DNA from: Streptomyces sp. NBC_01750
GTDB taxonomy: Bacteria; Actinomycetota; Actinomycetes; Streptomycetales; Streptomycetaceae
Direction of reading: 5' to 3'
DNA: 64,000 nt
Assembly: GCF_035918095.1 (NCBI RefSeq)
Contig: NZ_CP109137.1
Location: 8,310,001 to 8,374,000 of the forward strand
Below, piece by piece: positions 26,711 to 35,624 of this stretch. The stretch's first letter is position 1. Each line of letters opens with the position of its first letter. Made by a program: the position numbers and the translations under genes. The notes beneath the pieces are model-generated. The model saw nothing but the letters and a program-made list of their open reading frames with translations, was not told the DNA's origin and did no database searches.

Positions 26711-26756
26711 CATGCGCCGGGCGCGGACCCCTGTCGGGGTCCGCGCCCGGCGCATG
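26711..26756 (+). terminator. Long perfect intrinsic terminator
   Basis: A 21-bp perfect stem (26711-26731 / 26736-26756) with TGTC loop, 7 nt after the PRC-barrel stop. Confidence 0.8.
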
Positions 26757-26757
26757 T

Positions 26758-26971
26758 GTGGCCACGACCTGGCCGCCTATCACGGGCCCACGCACCCGGA
26801 CGTGCCGGCTGTCGAGGCGCACTGGCTGGATGAGCGGGACGCCCATCTCGATCCGATGGGAAACAGGGGAATCGGCGAAATCGGAATCGCACTGCACGGC
26901 TGCGGCCATCACCATCGCCGTCCATCACGCCACCGGAACCCGCTTCCGCGAACTCCTCCCGGCGTGCCTGC
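26758..26971 (+). pseudogene. Remnant of a xanthine-dehydrogenase-type molybdopterin subunit
   Basis: One frame encodes HWLDERDAHLDPMGNRGIGE and the following IGI, which is the C-terminal signature of XdhA/PaoC-type molybdenum hydroxylase large subunits. At about 26890 the homology jumps frame to TAAAITIAVHHATGTRFREL, the next conserved block. Only about 70 of about 700 codons remain, with no start, so this is a frameshifted gene end. The rest of the gene and its FAD and iron-sulphur partners are absent. Confidence 0.6.
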
Positions 26972-27116
26972 CGCCGCAGCACGCCGATTGTTCGCTCACC
27001 GTGTGCGAACGGACGGCAACCGTCGGCGTATGCGTGACCGGGCACCCTGACGCCGTGATCGAGTTCGCGGGCCCGCAGACGGGCCGGCGGGCCGACGGAA
27101 GCGGCCGTCCGGGGCG

Positions 27117-28625
27117 TCACGCCGCCAGAGGGCGGTCCTTCGCGGTGATGGGGGCCGGGAGCACGGTGGAGCCGGTCAGATAGCGGTCCGTGGCCGCCGC
27201 CGCGGCCCGTCCTTCCGCGATGGCCCACACCACAAGGGACTGGCCGCGTCCCGCGTCGCCCGCGACGAAGACCCCGTCCGTCCTGGTGCGCACTGTCCGC
27301 TCCGCCCGGCCCGCCGGTTCGGCCGCGAAGGCGGCGTCCCGCGCGAAGTTTCCCCGGTCGTTCAGCGTGAGCCCCAGCTGCCTCATCAGGCCGGTGCCTC
27401 GTTCGGGACCGGAGAAACCGAGGGCGAGCAGAACCAGCTCCGCCGGGATCACTCGCTCGGTGCCAGGCAGCGGCCTTCTGGCCTCGGGCTCCACTTCCGT
27501 CAGGTGGAGCGCGTGCACGTGGCCGGCCGGTCCGCCTTCGAAGCGGAGGGTGGCGGAGGAGAAGACCCTTGGATCCGTGCCCTCCCGTCCCCGGGACTCT
27601 TCATGGGCATGAGAGATCCGGTAGACCTTCGGATATATGGGCCAGGGCTCGGTCTCCGGCCGGGCGTCGCCCGGCTCCGGGTTGATGTCCAGCTGCACCA
27701 CGGAGGTGGCGCCCTGGCGCAGGGCGGTGCCCAGACAGTCCGAGGCGGTGTCGCCGCCACCGACGATCACCACGCACTTGCCCTCGGCGGTGACCGGGGG
27801 AGAGGCGTAGTCGCCTTCCCTGACCCGGTTGGCGAGGGTCAGGTACTCCATGGCCTGGTGTATGCCGTGCAGCTCGCGGCCGGGGACGGGGAGCTCCCGC
27901 TTCTCCGTGGCTCCGACGGCGACGACCACCGCGTCGTAACGTCCTCTGAGCTCTGCGGCGTCGAAATCGCTGCCGACGTCCACACCCGTGCGGAACTTGG
28001 TGCCCTCCGCCCGCATCTGCTCGAGGCGGCGGTCCAGGTGCCGCTTCTCCATCTTGAACGCGGGGATGCCGTAGCGCAGCAGGCCGCCGATGCGGTCGGC
28101 GCGCTCGTAGACCGCGACAGTGTGACCGGTACGCGTGAGCTGTTGTGCCGCCGCCAGCCCCGCGGGTCCGGAGCCGATGACGGCGACGGTCTTCCCGCTG
28201 AGCCGCTCCGGCGGTTGCGGTGACGCGTACCCGCGCTCCCAGATCTGGTCGGCGATCGCCTGCTCGACGTTCTTGATCGTCACCGGATCGGCATTGATGG
28301 TCAGCACGCAGGCGTCCTCGCACGGCGCCGGGCACAGCCGTCCGGTGAACTCGGGGAAGTTGTTCGTCGCGTGCAGCCGCTCGGCCGCGGCCCGCCAGTC
28401 GCCATGCGCCGCGTAGGCGTTCCACTCGGGGATGAGATTGCCCAGCGGGCAGCCGCTGTGGCAGAACGGTATGCCACAGTCCATGCAGCGCCCCGCCTGC
28501 TCGGACACGAGCGGAAGCAGTGACTGCCCCGCGTAGACCTCGTTCCAGTCGCTCAGTCGTTCCTCGACGGGGCGGGCCGGGACGGGCCGACGGGGGATCT
28601 TGAGGAAGCCGTGAGGGTCGGTCAT
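27117..28625 (-). CDS. gltD: Glutamate synthase small (beta) subunit
   Basis: A 502-residue NADPH- and FAD-binding oxidoreductase that passes electrons from NADPH to the GltB subunit for glutamate synthesis. The N-terminal Cys-rich region has CMDCGIPFCHSGCPLGN and CPAPCEDAC for two Fe-S clusters. The FAD motif is VAVIGSGPAGLAAAQQL and the NADPH motif is VVIVGGGDTASDC. The C-terminal GVFVAGDAGRGQSLVVWAI is conserved. ATG 28625 has GGAGGCGG upstream. The large-subunit gene gltB, normally adjacent, is not in this window on either side, so this copy could be an orphan or a GltD-like reductase for another partner. Confidence 0.92.
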   Translation of the reverse strand: MTDPHGFLKIPRRPVPARPVEERLSDWNEVYAGQSLLPLVSEQAGRCMDCGIPFCHSGCPLGNLIPEWNAYAAHGDWRAAAERLHATNNFPEFTGRLCPAPCEDACVLTINADPVTIKNVEQAIADQIWERGYASPQPPERLSGKTVAVIGSGPAGLAAAQQLTRTGHTVAVYERADRIGGLLRYGIPAFKMEKRHLDRRLEQMRAEGTKFRTGVDVGSDFDAAELRGRYDAVVVAVGATEKRELPVPGRELHGIHQAMEYLTLANRVREGDYASPPVTAEGKCVVIVGGGDTASDCLGTALRQGATSVVQLDINPEPGDARPETEPWPIYPKVYRISHAHEESRGREGTDPRVFSSATLRFEGGPAGHVHALHLTEVEPEARRPLPGTERVIPAELVLLALGFSGPERGTGLMRQLGLTLNDRGNFARDAAFAAEPAGRAERTVRTRTDGVFVAGDAGRGQSLVVWAIAEGRAAAAATDRYLTGSTVLPAPITAKDRPLAA

Positions 28626-29610
28626 GCGCCGCCTCCAGCGCTCACTCGCGGTGCAATACGACGTTCTGACCAGCCTACGCCTGCTTTGTGCCGCTTTTGT
28701 CGGTCGATTTTGTGCGGCTCTTGCCGGTCTACGGGCTCAGGTCAGCGGCCTGCGGTGCATGACGTGGTCAGAAGTGACAGGCGACGGGCGATGGGGCGAC
28801 GGGCCGGTCGACCGTCGACGAAGCCGTACCGATCGTGCTCCGGGCTCTGGACGGACCCGCCCACGAGCACGGAGCGGAGCGCCCGTACCTTGTGCCGTGG
28901 AGAGGTCGCCGCCGGCCGTGGTCGGGTGCGCCAGGAGATCAAGCCCCAGCACCAACCGTGATCTCTTCATGGAGTGGTCCGGGTCGAGTGGGTGCCTCCG
29001 TGCTGCTGCTCGGCCGTCGCTTCGAGGGCTCGTGCCGGGACCCGGGCGGAGTGCCGCCGCGCCGGTGGTGTGCGCTGCAGTTGTCGAGGCGGGACCGGCA
29101 GGCCGCTTCGGGCGCTGTCGAGCGAGGCGGCAATGTCGAACAGCGCCCGCCTCAGCGCCAATGCGGTGGGTTGCCGCCGCGACTTCGGCGAGCCGCAGCT
29201 CGGCTGCGGGGCTGAACGAGCGTGAATTGCTCATAGTCTGCCCGCGGTTGGTGTGTTCAGGTTCCGGTGCGGGCAGACGGCAGTACCCCCGGGGTGCGCA
29301 CACGGCCGGCGTTCCTCTCTTCGGCGGTCACGGCCCCGTCCTGCCCGCCGCGAGCCTCCACCACGAGGCCGTCCCTTCTCCCCACGGCGAAGCCCCACGG
29401 CCGGGCCGCCGCCCCGGACACACAGCCGCCGACGGAAACCATCATCCGCGTCACGTAGTGGGCGAAATATCTACGGGGGAACCACAAGCCAGGAAGCCTG
29501 TGGCCACTGGCCATTGATGCGCACGCTTGATCGACGCTAGCTTGCTTCGTCACGTACCCCGCCCGTGCGTACACCATTCGGGCGGCCCCACTGATGATGT
29601 GGAGTACTCC
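28626..29610. other. Gene-poor region between gltD and the subtilase gene
   Basis: About 985 bp with no supported gene. Several overlapping minus-strand frames exist (such as MALRRALFDIAASLDSA at about 29161) but none has a ribosome site or recognised domain. It must contain the divergent promoters for gltD and the protease. Confidence 0.45.
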
Positions 29611-31149
29611 ATGACTCATCCGCGCTCCAGACGCTTGCGTGCCGCCCTCGCGGTACCAGCCGGACTGGCGCTGACCGCGACGCTCGGCTTTCTGCCGGGC
29701 GCCGCCCCCGCCCAGGCCGCCGTGCAGGACACCCCTGCCACAGCGACCACGGACGGCCCCAAGCTCTCGTACGTGGTCAACACCAAGGCGAACCACGGCA
29801 AAATCAAGGCTGTTCAGAAGGCGATAGCCGAGGCCGGCGGCACCGTTGTCACAACGTACGAGAAGATCGGCGTCATCGTCGTCCATTCGTCGAACCCCGA
29901 CTTCGCCAAGCAGATACGCACGGTCAAGGGCGTGCAGAGCGCGGGCGCCACGCGTACCGCCGCTCTCGCCCCTGCGAGCACCACCGAGGTCGGCGCCCCG
30001 GAGTACGTGGACAGCGCGAAAGCCCAGGCCCGTACGGCTGCCACCGATGGCAGCGAGCCGCTCGAGGCCGACCAGTGGGACCTGCGCGCCATCGGCGCGG
30101 ACAAGGCCGCCAAGATCAACCCGGGCAGCAGGAACGTCACCGTCGCCGTGATCGACACCGGTGTCGACGACACCCACCCCGACCTCGCCGCGAACTTCTC
30201 CAAGAGCCAGTCCGCCAACTGCGTGGGCGGCGTGGCGGACACCAGCGAGGGCGCCTGGCGTCCCTACGACCCGGCGAACGACTACCACGGCACGCACGTC
30301 GCGGGTGAGATCGCCGCCGCCCGTAACGGCGTCGGTGTGGCCGGTGTTGCTCCGGGCGTCAAGGTCGCCTCGATCAAGGTGAGCGACCCGCAGACCAGCC
30401 TCTTCTTCCCGGAGAGCGTCGTCTGCGCGTTCGTCTTCGCCGCCGACCACGGCGTCGAGATCACCAACAACAGCTACTACATCGACCCGTGGCTCTACAA
30501 CTGCCTCGACGATCCGGACCAGAAGGCCATCGTCGACGCCGTCAACCGGGCCTCGATGTACGCGCAGGGCAAGGGCACGCTGCACGTCGCGTCCGCCGGC
30601 AACTCCAACCACGACCTCGACTCCGACGCGATCGTCGACGACTCCAGCCCCGATGACACCACCCCGGCGCCGCGGACCATCGACCCGCACAAATGCTTCG
30701 ACATCCCGACCCAGCTGCCGGGTGTCGTCACGGTCTCGGCGACAGGCGTGCAGAACCTGAAGTCGTACTACTCCAGCTACGGACTCGGCGTTGTCGACGT
30801 CGCGGCCCCGGGCGGCGACAAGTACCAGATCCCGGACACCCCGTCGAAGAACGGCCGGATCCTCGCCACCATGCCCAACAACGGATACGCCTTCCTGCAG
30901 GGCACCTCGATGGCCGGCCCGCACGTGGCCGGTGTGGCGGCTCTCCTCAAGAGCACCCACCCGTGGGCGGGCCCGCAGGCTCTGCAGGCAATGCTCAAGG
31001 CCCAGGCGGACAACCCGGGTTGCCCGACCGGGCTGTACGACCCCGACGGCAACGGCATCGAAGACTCGACCTGCAAAGGCAACAAGCGCGTGAACGGCTT
31101 CTACGGCTACGGCATCGTCAACGCACTCGACGCCGTCACGAAGCACTGA
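29611..31149 (+). CDS. Secreted S8-family (subtilisin-like) serine protease
   Basis: A 512-residue extracellular protease. A Tat-like or Sec signal (twin Arg, AQA site at about residue 36) is followed by an inhibitor-I9 propeptide (about 48-125) and the subtilase domain. Catalytic residues are Asp in VIDTGVDDTHPDL, His in YHGTHVAGEIAAA and Ser in GTSMAGPHVAG. The oxyanion Asn lies in SAGNSNHD. No C-terminal extension follows the domain, so it is released rather than anchored. ATG 29611 follows GGAG by 7 nt. It is followed by a clear terminator at 31157-31193 and is monocistronic. Confidence 0.93.
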   Translation: MTHPRSRRLRAALAVPAGLALTATLGFLPGAAPAQAAVQDTPATATTDGPKLSYVVNTKANHGKIKAVQKAIAEAGGTVVTTYEKIGVIVVHSSNPDFAKQIRTVKGVQSAGATRTAALAPASTTEVGAPEYVDSAKAQARTAATDGSEPLEADQWDLRAIGADKAAKINPGSRNVTVAVIDTGVDDTHPDLAANFSKSQSANCVGGVADTSEGAWRPYDPANDYHGTHVAGEIAAARNGVGVAGVAPGVKVASIKVSDPQTSLFFPESVVCAFVFAADHGVEITNNSYYIDPWLYNCLDDPDQKAIVDAVNRASMYAQGKGTLHVASAGNSNHDLDSDAIVDDSSPDDTTPAPRTIDPHKCFDIPTQLPGVVTVSATGVQNLKSYYSSYGLGVVDVAAPGGDKYQIPDTPSKNGRILATMPNNGYAFLQGTSMAGPHVAGVAALLKSTHPWAGPQALQAMLKAQADNPGCPTGLYDPDGNGIEDSTCKGNKRVNGFYGYGIVNALDAVTKH

Positions 31150-31156
31150 CACACCG

Positions 31157-31193
31157 CGCCCTGAGGTCTGCGACCCCTGTAGACCTCAGGGCG
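31157..31193 (+). terminator. Intrinsic terminator of the protease gene
   Basis: A 13-bp perfect stem (31157-31169 / 31181-31193) starts 8 nt after the stop codon, with an 11-nt loop. Confidence 0.75.
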
Positions 31194-31662
31194 TCGGCCT
31201 GCTGCCGGCCGCACCCTGCCGCATCCAGCTCTCCGCCGTCACAGCCCGGCCGGCGATGGCGACCGAGCGGCGCCCTCCCGCACCACGACCGTGCGGGGCC
31301 GGGGACCGTGGTGGGCGCGGCGGGGCCGGCGGGCCGGCAAGGAGCTCCGACGCTCGCCTCGGAGCTGCTCCACCCTTTCCGAGCTCATCGCTCCACCGCG
31401 CTCCCGACCAGCCGAGGCCGGCAGACCTCACGAGGCATCAGTAGCCCGTTCGCCGTCCTTCTGGTGTTTCTTCCGCCGTGACGGTCTCCGCTCCGGTGAC
31501 CTGCGTAAATGATCAAGCGAGAGCAGTCGCTACGCCTGCCTGGGTGACGCACCTGTCGATGCGTCATGTTGCGGAGCTGACGGACTGTCGGTTGCCTCAT
31601 GAGCGGAGCACAGCAGAGGCGCCGCGCAGACAGGCCGGACACTGCTCCGTTGGAGGATCCTC
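31194..31662. other. Intergenic region
   Basis: A 469-bp gap between the protease terminator and the sortase-substrate gene. No coding frame is supported. Confidence 0.45.
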
Positions 31663-32154
31663 GTGCGCAACACACGTGTTGGTGTAAGTATCGGCCTGGT
31701 TCTCGCTGCCCTTGGTCTGTCGGCCTCGGCCGCTGTCGCCGCCGGCGACTCGGACCTCGACATCGGCCCGGGGAGCGCGTCCCCTGGCTCCACGGTCACT
31801 GTCAGAACCACGGCCTGTGGTCCGGACGTGACCTACGGCAAGGGAGAGTCGGAGGCGGGAGGGGCTTTCCACCTCTTCAAAGGTGAGAGGGCGGGTGTGC
31901 TCGCCGGCGAGTTCCAGGTACCGGAAGATACGGAGCCCGGTAACGACACAGTCACCGTGAAGTGCCCACCGCGCATCAAGGTCACGGATACGTACCAGGT
32001 CGCCGGCGACCAGCCGAACGGCGCGGTCGATGCCGGCTTCGGACCGGCCGGCGACAGGAGTACGCAGTTCGCCCTGCTCGGTGTGCTGCTCGCCGGGGCT
32101 GCCGCCGGGGGTGTGGTGAGGAGGCGCCGCCGCCTGAGCGGCAACCGAACCTGA
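31663..32154 (+). CDS. Secreted protein with C-terminal membrane anchor, probable sortase partner
   Basis: A 163-residue protein with a signal peptide (VLAALGLSASAAVAAG), an Ig-like beta-sandwich domain (about 28-110, GSTVTVRTTACGPDVTYGKG), a short linker GAVDAGFGPAGDRSTQ, one C-terminal helix and an Arg-rich tail RRRRR. That is the layout of a cell-wall sorting signal, but no LPXTG or LAXTG is present; the PNGAVDAGFG segment occupies its place. GTG 31663 follows GGAGGA by 5 nt. The class F sortase gene is next, so it may be that enzyme's substrate. Confidence 0.8.
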   Translation: MRNTRVGVSIGLVLAALGLSASAAVAAGDSDLDIGPGSASPGSTVTVRTTACGPDVTYGKGESEAGGAFHLFKGERAGVLAGEFQVPEDTEPGNDTVTVKCPPRIKVTDTYQVAGDQPNGAVDAGFGPAGDRSTQFALLGVLLAGAAAGGVVRRRRRLSGNRT

Positions 32155-32167
32155 CCGCCCACCACAC

Positions 32168-32199
32168 CGGCCCCCGGCCACGCATCGGTCCGGGGGCCG
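32168..32199 (+). terminator. Hairpin between substrate and sortase genes
   Basis: A 10-bp perfect stem (32168-32177 / 32190-32199) starts 14 nt after the stop codon. No T-tract is present, so read-through to the sortase gene is possible. Confidence 0.55.
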
Positions 32200-32242
32200 C
32201 GAGGCCCCCACCCCACCCCGCCGCGAAGCGGAGGCGCAATCG

Positions 32243-32914
32243 ATGCAAACAGGGCGCAAGACGAGGGCTTCCCCACACTCGTCCACCCCGTCACTCAAGT
32301 TTCTGGCTTGCGCACTGATGGCCGGTAGCGTGCTGGTGATCAGCGCGACAGGCGACGAGCAGCCACCGCAGCCGTCTGCTGCCCAGGCCTTCTCCACCTC
32401 TGTACCCCCCGCTTCCCGCGGCAAGTCTTCAGCCGCTCTCCACACCGTCCGGCCGCTGCCCCGATCGAATCCGGTCCGGCTGCGGATCCCCGCCATCGGT
32501 GTGGACGCCCCCATGACAAGGCTGAACCTCGACGCGACAGGGACGCTACGCCCGCCGCCCGCCAAGAACCCCAGCCTCGCCGGCTGGTACGGCGGCGGCA
32601 CGGCTCCCGGCTCGCGAGGCACAGCCGTCACCGCCGGGCACGTGGACACGCCCACCGGCCCCGGTGTCTTCCACGACCTCGGTGCCGTGGTCAAGGGCGA
32701 CAGCATCGAGATCAAACGGGCGGACCGGCGCGTGGCCGTGTTCACCGTTGACGCAGTAGAGGTCTACGACAAGAAGAAGTTTCCGAACAAGAAGGTCTAC
32801 GGCAGCTCCGTTCTGCCCGAACTGCGCGTGATCACCTGCGGCGGCGGTTACGCCAAGCGCACCGGCTACCGGGGCAACGTCGTCGTCTACGCGACGCTGA
32901 CCGCCGTGAAATAG
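32243..32914 (+). CDS. Class F sortase
   Basis: A 223-residue membrane-anchored transpeptidase. One N-terminal helix (about 18-36) is followed by a Pro/Ser linker and the sortase beta-barrel with catalytic His in VTAGHVDTP, Cys in VITCGGG and Arg in TGYRGNVVVYA. Length and the His-Cys-Arg context match the actinobacterial class F group. It lies 88 bp after the gene for a small anchored secreted protein, its probable substrate. Class F substrates are poorly defined in Streptomyces. Confidence 0.9.
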   Translation: MQTGRKTRASPHSSTPSLKFLACALMAGSVLVISATGDEQPPQPSAAQAFSTSVPPASRGKSSAALHTVRPLPRSNPVRLRIPAIGVDAPMTRLNLDATGTLRPPPAKNPSLAGWYGGGTAPGSRGTAVTAGHVDTPTGPGVFHDLGAVVKGDSIEIKRADRRVAVFTVDAVEVYDKKKFPNKKVYGSSVLPELRVITCGGGYAKRTGYRGNVVVYATLTAVK

Positions 32915-33180
32915 CCGCCCGGCTCCGGTCACCGCGCTGCACGAACGTGCCTCGCACCGACAGGCGACGCAGCTGTTGAGGAATTCTCGTAGTCGTCGAT
33001 ATCGGGCGTATCGCGATGACCGTGTAACGCGCCGTCCGCGTGCGGCGCAGTTCCAATCAGGGCCGCGGACAGCGGTCCGTATGCGGCCGGTCGGGATTTC
33101 TCCTGTGGGGAAAGGCGACGCCCTGCGGTGGCCGCACTTCCGTACCGTCGAGGCGGCGAACGCGTCAGATAGGGACTCCA

Positions 33181-33543
33181 GTGAGTAACACCGAACCCCG
33201 GCCGGAAAACCAGCGATACGACCGCAATCACGGCGGCCACCACAGCTACGCACGCGACGGGGACGGATCCGCCGCACGGCGGTCCGCCCTGGTCATCCAC
33301 ACGATGGCAGACATCGCCGCAGCGTTCCTGGGCCTGTGGATCGTGCTCTACCTGCTCGAAGCCAACCAGTCGAACGTCTTCGTCGAGTTCGTGGAAGGCG
33401 TTGCCGACTGGCTGGCCTGGTGGTCACAGGACATTTTCACGATGGACACAGATGGGATTCGCGTCCTCCTTAATTATGGACTGGCCGCCGCGGTCTACCT
33501 GTTGATCGGGCACGGCATAGCCACACGGATACGCCGCCTCTGA
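33181..33543 (+). CDS. Small two-helix membrane protein
   Basis: A 120-residue protein. A charged, His-rich N-terminus (about 1-35) precedes two membrane helices (IAAAFLGLWIVLYLL and LLNYGLAAAVYLLIGHGI) with an acidic/Trp loop between them. GTG 33181 has AGGGA 6 nt upstream. This topology is common in Streptomyces proteins of unknown function. It stands alone. Confidence 0.75.
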   Translation: MSNTEPRPENQRYDRNHGGHHSYARDGDGSAARRSALVIHTMADIAAAFLGLWIVLYLLEANQSNVFVEFVEGVADWLAWWSQDIFTMDTDGIRVLLNYGLAAAVYLLIGHGIATRIRRL

Positions 33544-33822
33544 CCGAATTCATGCGACTTCAGGTCTGTGAAGAATCGGCAACCATGCCTCGCGACATTG
33601 GAACCGGAATTCTCACACGCCCACCACAAAGCTGAAAGGTCCCCCGCCCGGCCCCCTGCACACCAGGTGCGCGCCCGGGCCCGCTGCCCGACCCGCAAAT
33701 CGCCGACCTTCTCGGGCCATACAAGAGGATCGTCGTCGGTATGGGGCGGCAAACGTAAGCGACCGGCCGGCGGGCCTCCCGCGCTGGGAGAAGCCACCGG
33801 CCGGCGCCTTGCGTGATGGGCA

Positions 33823-34015
33823 CTACTCCGGCGGGTATATGTCCCCGCTGCCCATGCTGCTTGCCTGCTCGCTCTGCTCCCTGAGCCGGCGAGCCCTGTC
33901 CTTGAGCCGCTGACGCTCCTCGGGGTCAGTGGCGCGCTCCGCGGCCTTTTCTATTCTCCTGTGCCTGCGCGCGCATCTGCTCGGCGCGACCGCCAGGCTC
34001 GCCTGAAACGCTCAT
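33823..34015 (-). pseudogene. Frameshifted DUF6381-family gene
   Basis: ATG 34015 has AAGGAG 5 nt upstream and starts MSVSGEPGGRAEQMRAQAQ, a typical DUF6381 beginning. One extra base at about 33955 then sends it into a stop. The +1 frame continues RIEKAAERATDPEERQRLKD and on to SGDIYPPE, ending at TAG 33823-33825, which is the expected rest of the family. Total length is 64 codons plus one base. The family is small, charged and of unknown role. Confidence 0.7.
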
Positions 34016-34337
34016 GATCACTCCTTGGATACGGGGGACAGCGGGCCAAACCAGCGAAACAGCGTCCGCGCACCCGCGCATCTCGGAGAATCACCCACCG
34101 CTGTCTGCGCAGTTCGCACGGTCCCCAACGCAGCCTGCCGGTGACTGATTCCGTGCGACGTGCGGGAATGGCCCTGACCTCGGGTTCCGGACGCCGTTGG
34201 CGATGTACTGGCAGGCGACATGGCCGGGTTCACCGGCGAAAGCCGCCCGGGGTGACAAGCTTCAGGAGTCGCAGTCGCGATGGGCTGCGGTCGGTGCCGA
34301 TGAGGCGGCGCCGTGGCATGGGACAAGGGATCGCTCG
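34016..34337. other. Divergent intergenic region upstream of the cold-shock gene
   Basis: This 322-bp stretch separates the DUF6381 remnant (minus) from the cold-shock gene (plus). It will include the cspA leader. No coding frame is supported. Confidence 0.4.
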
Positions 34338-34541
34338 ATGGCAACAGGCACTGTTAAGTGGTTCAACGCCGACAAGGGCTTCGGCTTCATCCAGCAGGAC
34401 GACGGCGGCCCGGACGTGTTCGTCCACTTCTCCGCCATCCAGTCCACCGGCTTCAAGGAGCTGCAGGAAGGCGACAAGGTCGAATACGACGTCACCCAGG
34501 GCCCCAAGGGGCCGCAGGCGGAGCAGGTCCACCGCAAGTAG
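34338..34541 (+). CDS. cspA: Cold-shock protein
   Basis: A 67-residue CSD protein with both RNA-binding motifs, KGFGFIQQ (RNP1) and DVFVHFSAI (RNP2). It binds single-stranded nucleic acid and melts RNA structure. ATG 34338 has AAGGGA 8 nt upstream. A strong terminator follows at 34683, giving a 3' leader of about 140 nt. The family call is firm; which cold-shock paralogue it is cannot be told. Confidence 0.93.
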   Translation: MATGTVKWFNADKGFGFIQQDDGGPDVFVHFSAIQSTGFKELQEGDKVEYDVTQGPKGPQAEQVHRK

Positions 34542-34682
34542 GGCGCGACGCACCGGGACGGAGCCGCGTTCGCAGCGCTTCCGCCGCGCTGTGAACGCTC
34601 CTGGACGCCGTGATCCTCCCTGCCTGCTCGCGTTGAACAGGGCGTCGCGTGCGTGCACACCGTCCCCCACGGGTACGCGAGT

Positions 34683-34713
34683 AAGGGACCCGAGCTCCGA
34701 GCTCGGGTCCCTT
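34683..34713 (+). terminator. Intrinsic terminator of the cold-shock gene
   Basis: A 14-bp perfect stem (34683-34696 / 34700-34713) with a 3-nt loop. Confidence 0.75.
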
Positions 34714-35001
34714 GCATGCGCGGCGCGAATCAGGCCTCGATCTCGAGGTGGTCGACGTCAACTCACCGCCGAAGCAACCGAGGCCGCCGCCCCGGCACGG
34801 TAAGGGGCTGCCTGAGGCAGAAGTGGGGGCGGCCGGTCGAGCCGATGGGGAGGATGTGCCGCGTAGGGCAGCCGCCTTACCGCAACGTGCCGGCTGGTGC
34901 GGACGGACCCACCTGGTGCGGCGGCGTCGACGGCGCTGGTCCCTGAAGGTTTCTGCTTTCTCGGCTGTGCGGGGTGTCGGCCGATTCTGTTTGCCGTCGG
35001 G

Positions 35002-35021
35002 GTGACCGGTTACCCGGTCAC
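35002..35021. promoter_or_regulatory. Palindrome abutting a start codon
   Basis: GTGACCGG-TTAC-CCGGTCAC, a perfect 8-bp inverted repeat 1 nt before ATG 35023, where a ribosome site would be expected. It could be an operator or an mRNA hairpin that hides the start. Confidence 0.5.
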
Positions 35022-35022
35022 T

Positions 35023-35469
35023 ATGACTGAATCCAACAAGACCAATAACTCGACGTCGCGGGCCGGGACTTCCCGGTCGGCGAAGACCGCCGTGACCGAG
35101 AGCGCCAAGGCGCCCTCACAGGCGGCCAAGGCCTCTGCGCATTCCTCCGCCACCACGGCGAAGGAGGCCAAGGAGGCAACCCGGTCCGCCGCCCAGGGTG
35201 GCAAGGAGGCGCTTGCCGGTTTCGGTGGAGCGGCGGCCGAGAAGTCCAGGACGGCGGCAAGGACGGTTCAGCGGACCGTCGGATCCGCGGCCGAGCAGAC
35301 TGTGGGCAAGCTCGGCACGGTCTACACGCTCGTCAAGGCCCGGAAGGTCATTGCGGCCGGTGCGGGCGCGGGGGTGGGCATCGTGGTGGCATCCTCCTAC
35401 GCCGTGGGCCGCCGCGCGGGCCTTCGGCGGCGCGGACCCCTCTCGCGCCTGACCGGCGGGCGTCTGTAG
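35023..35469 (+). CDS. Ala/Ser/Lys-rich protein with one membrane segment
   Basis: A 148-residue protein. The first about 90 residues are low complexity, rich in Ala, Ser, Thr and Lys (SAKTAVTESAKAPSQAAKAS), and may form an extended helix. A hydrophobic glycine-rich segment (KVIAAGAGAGVGIVVASSYA) and a basic tail follow. It resembles the histone-like or phasin-like helical proteins of Streptomyces in composition only. No ribosome site is present; a palindrome abuts the ATG. Confidence 0.6.
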   Translation: MTESNKTNNSTSRAGTSRSAKTAVTESAKAPSQAAKASAHSSATTAKEAKEATRSAAQGGKEALAGFGGAAAEKSRTAARTVQRTVGSAAEQTVGKLGTVYTLVKARKVIAAGAGAGVGIVVASSYAVGRRAGLRRRGPLSRLTGGRL

Positions 35470-35561
35470 CCCCGCCGGCCGTCCGCGCCCCGATGGTGAT
35501 CGCGATGGTGTCTCTGCCCGCGGGATGGTGCGGACAAGGTTTCGAGAAGCGGGCCTTCAGC

Positions 35562-35605
35562 GGGTGCCGGTCGGGGCCTGCCCCGCAAGGGCAGGCCCGG
35601 CACCC
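35562..35605. terminator. Bidirectional terminator
   Basis: A 10-bp inner stem (35574-35583 / 35589-35598) plus a 7-bp outer stem (35562-35568 / 35599-35605), between the convergent genes ending at 35469 and 35625. Confidence 0.65.
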
Positions 35606-35624
35606 CGTCGGGCGAGTCGACTGA

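Larger units (their letters stand above)
34542..35022. other. Intergenic region with cold-shock terminator
   Basis: About 480 bp. Apart from the hairpin at 34683-34713 and the palindrome at 35002-35021, nothing is supported here. Confidence 0.45.

Noticed and set aside
28737..29303. Overlapping minus-strand frames upstream of the protease
   Set aside because: None has a ribosome site, and amino-acid composition is Arg/Pro-biased as in shadow frames.
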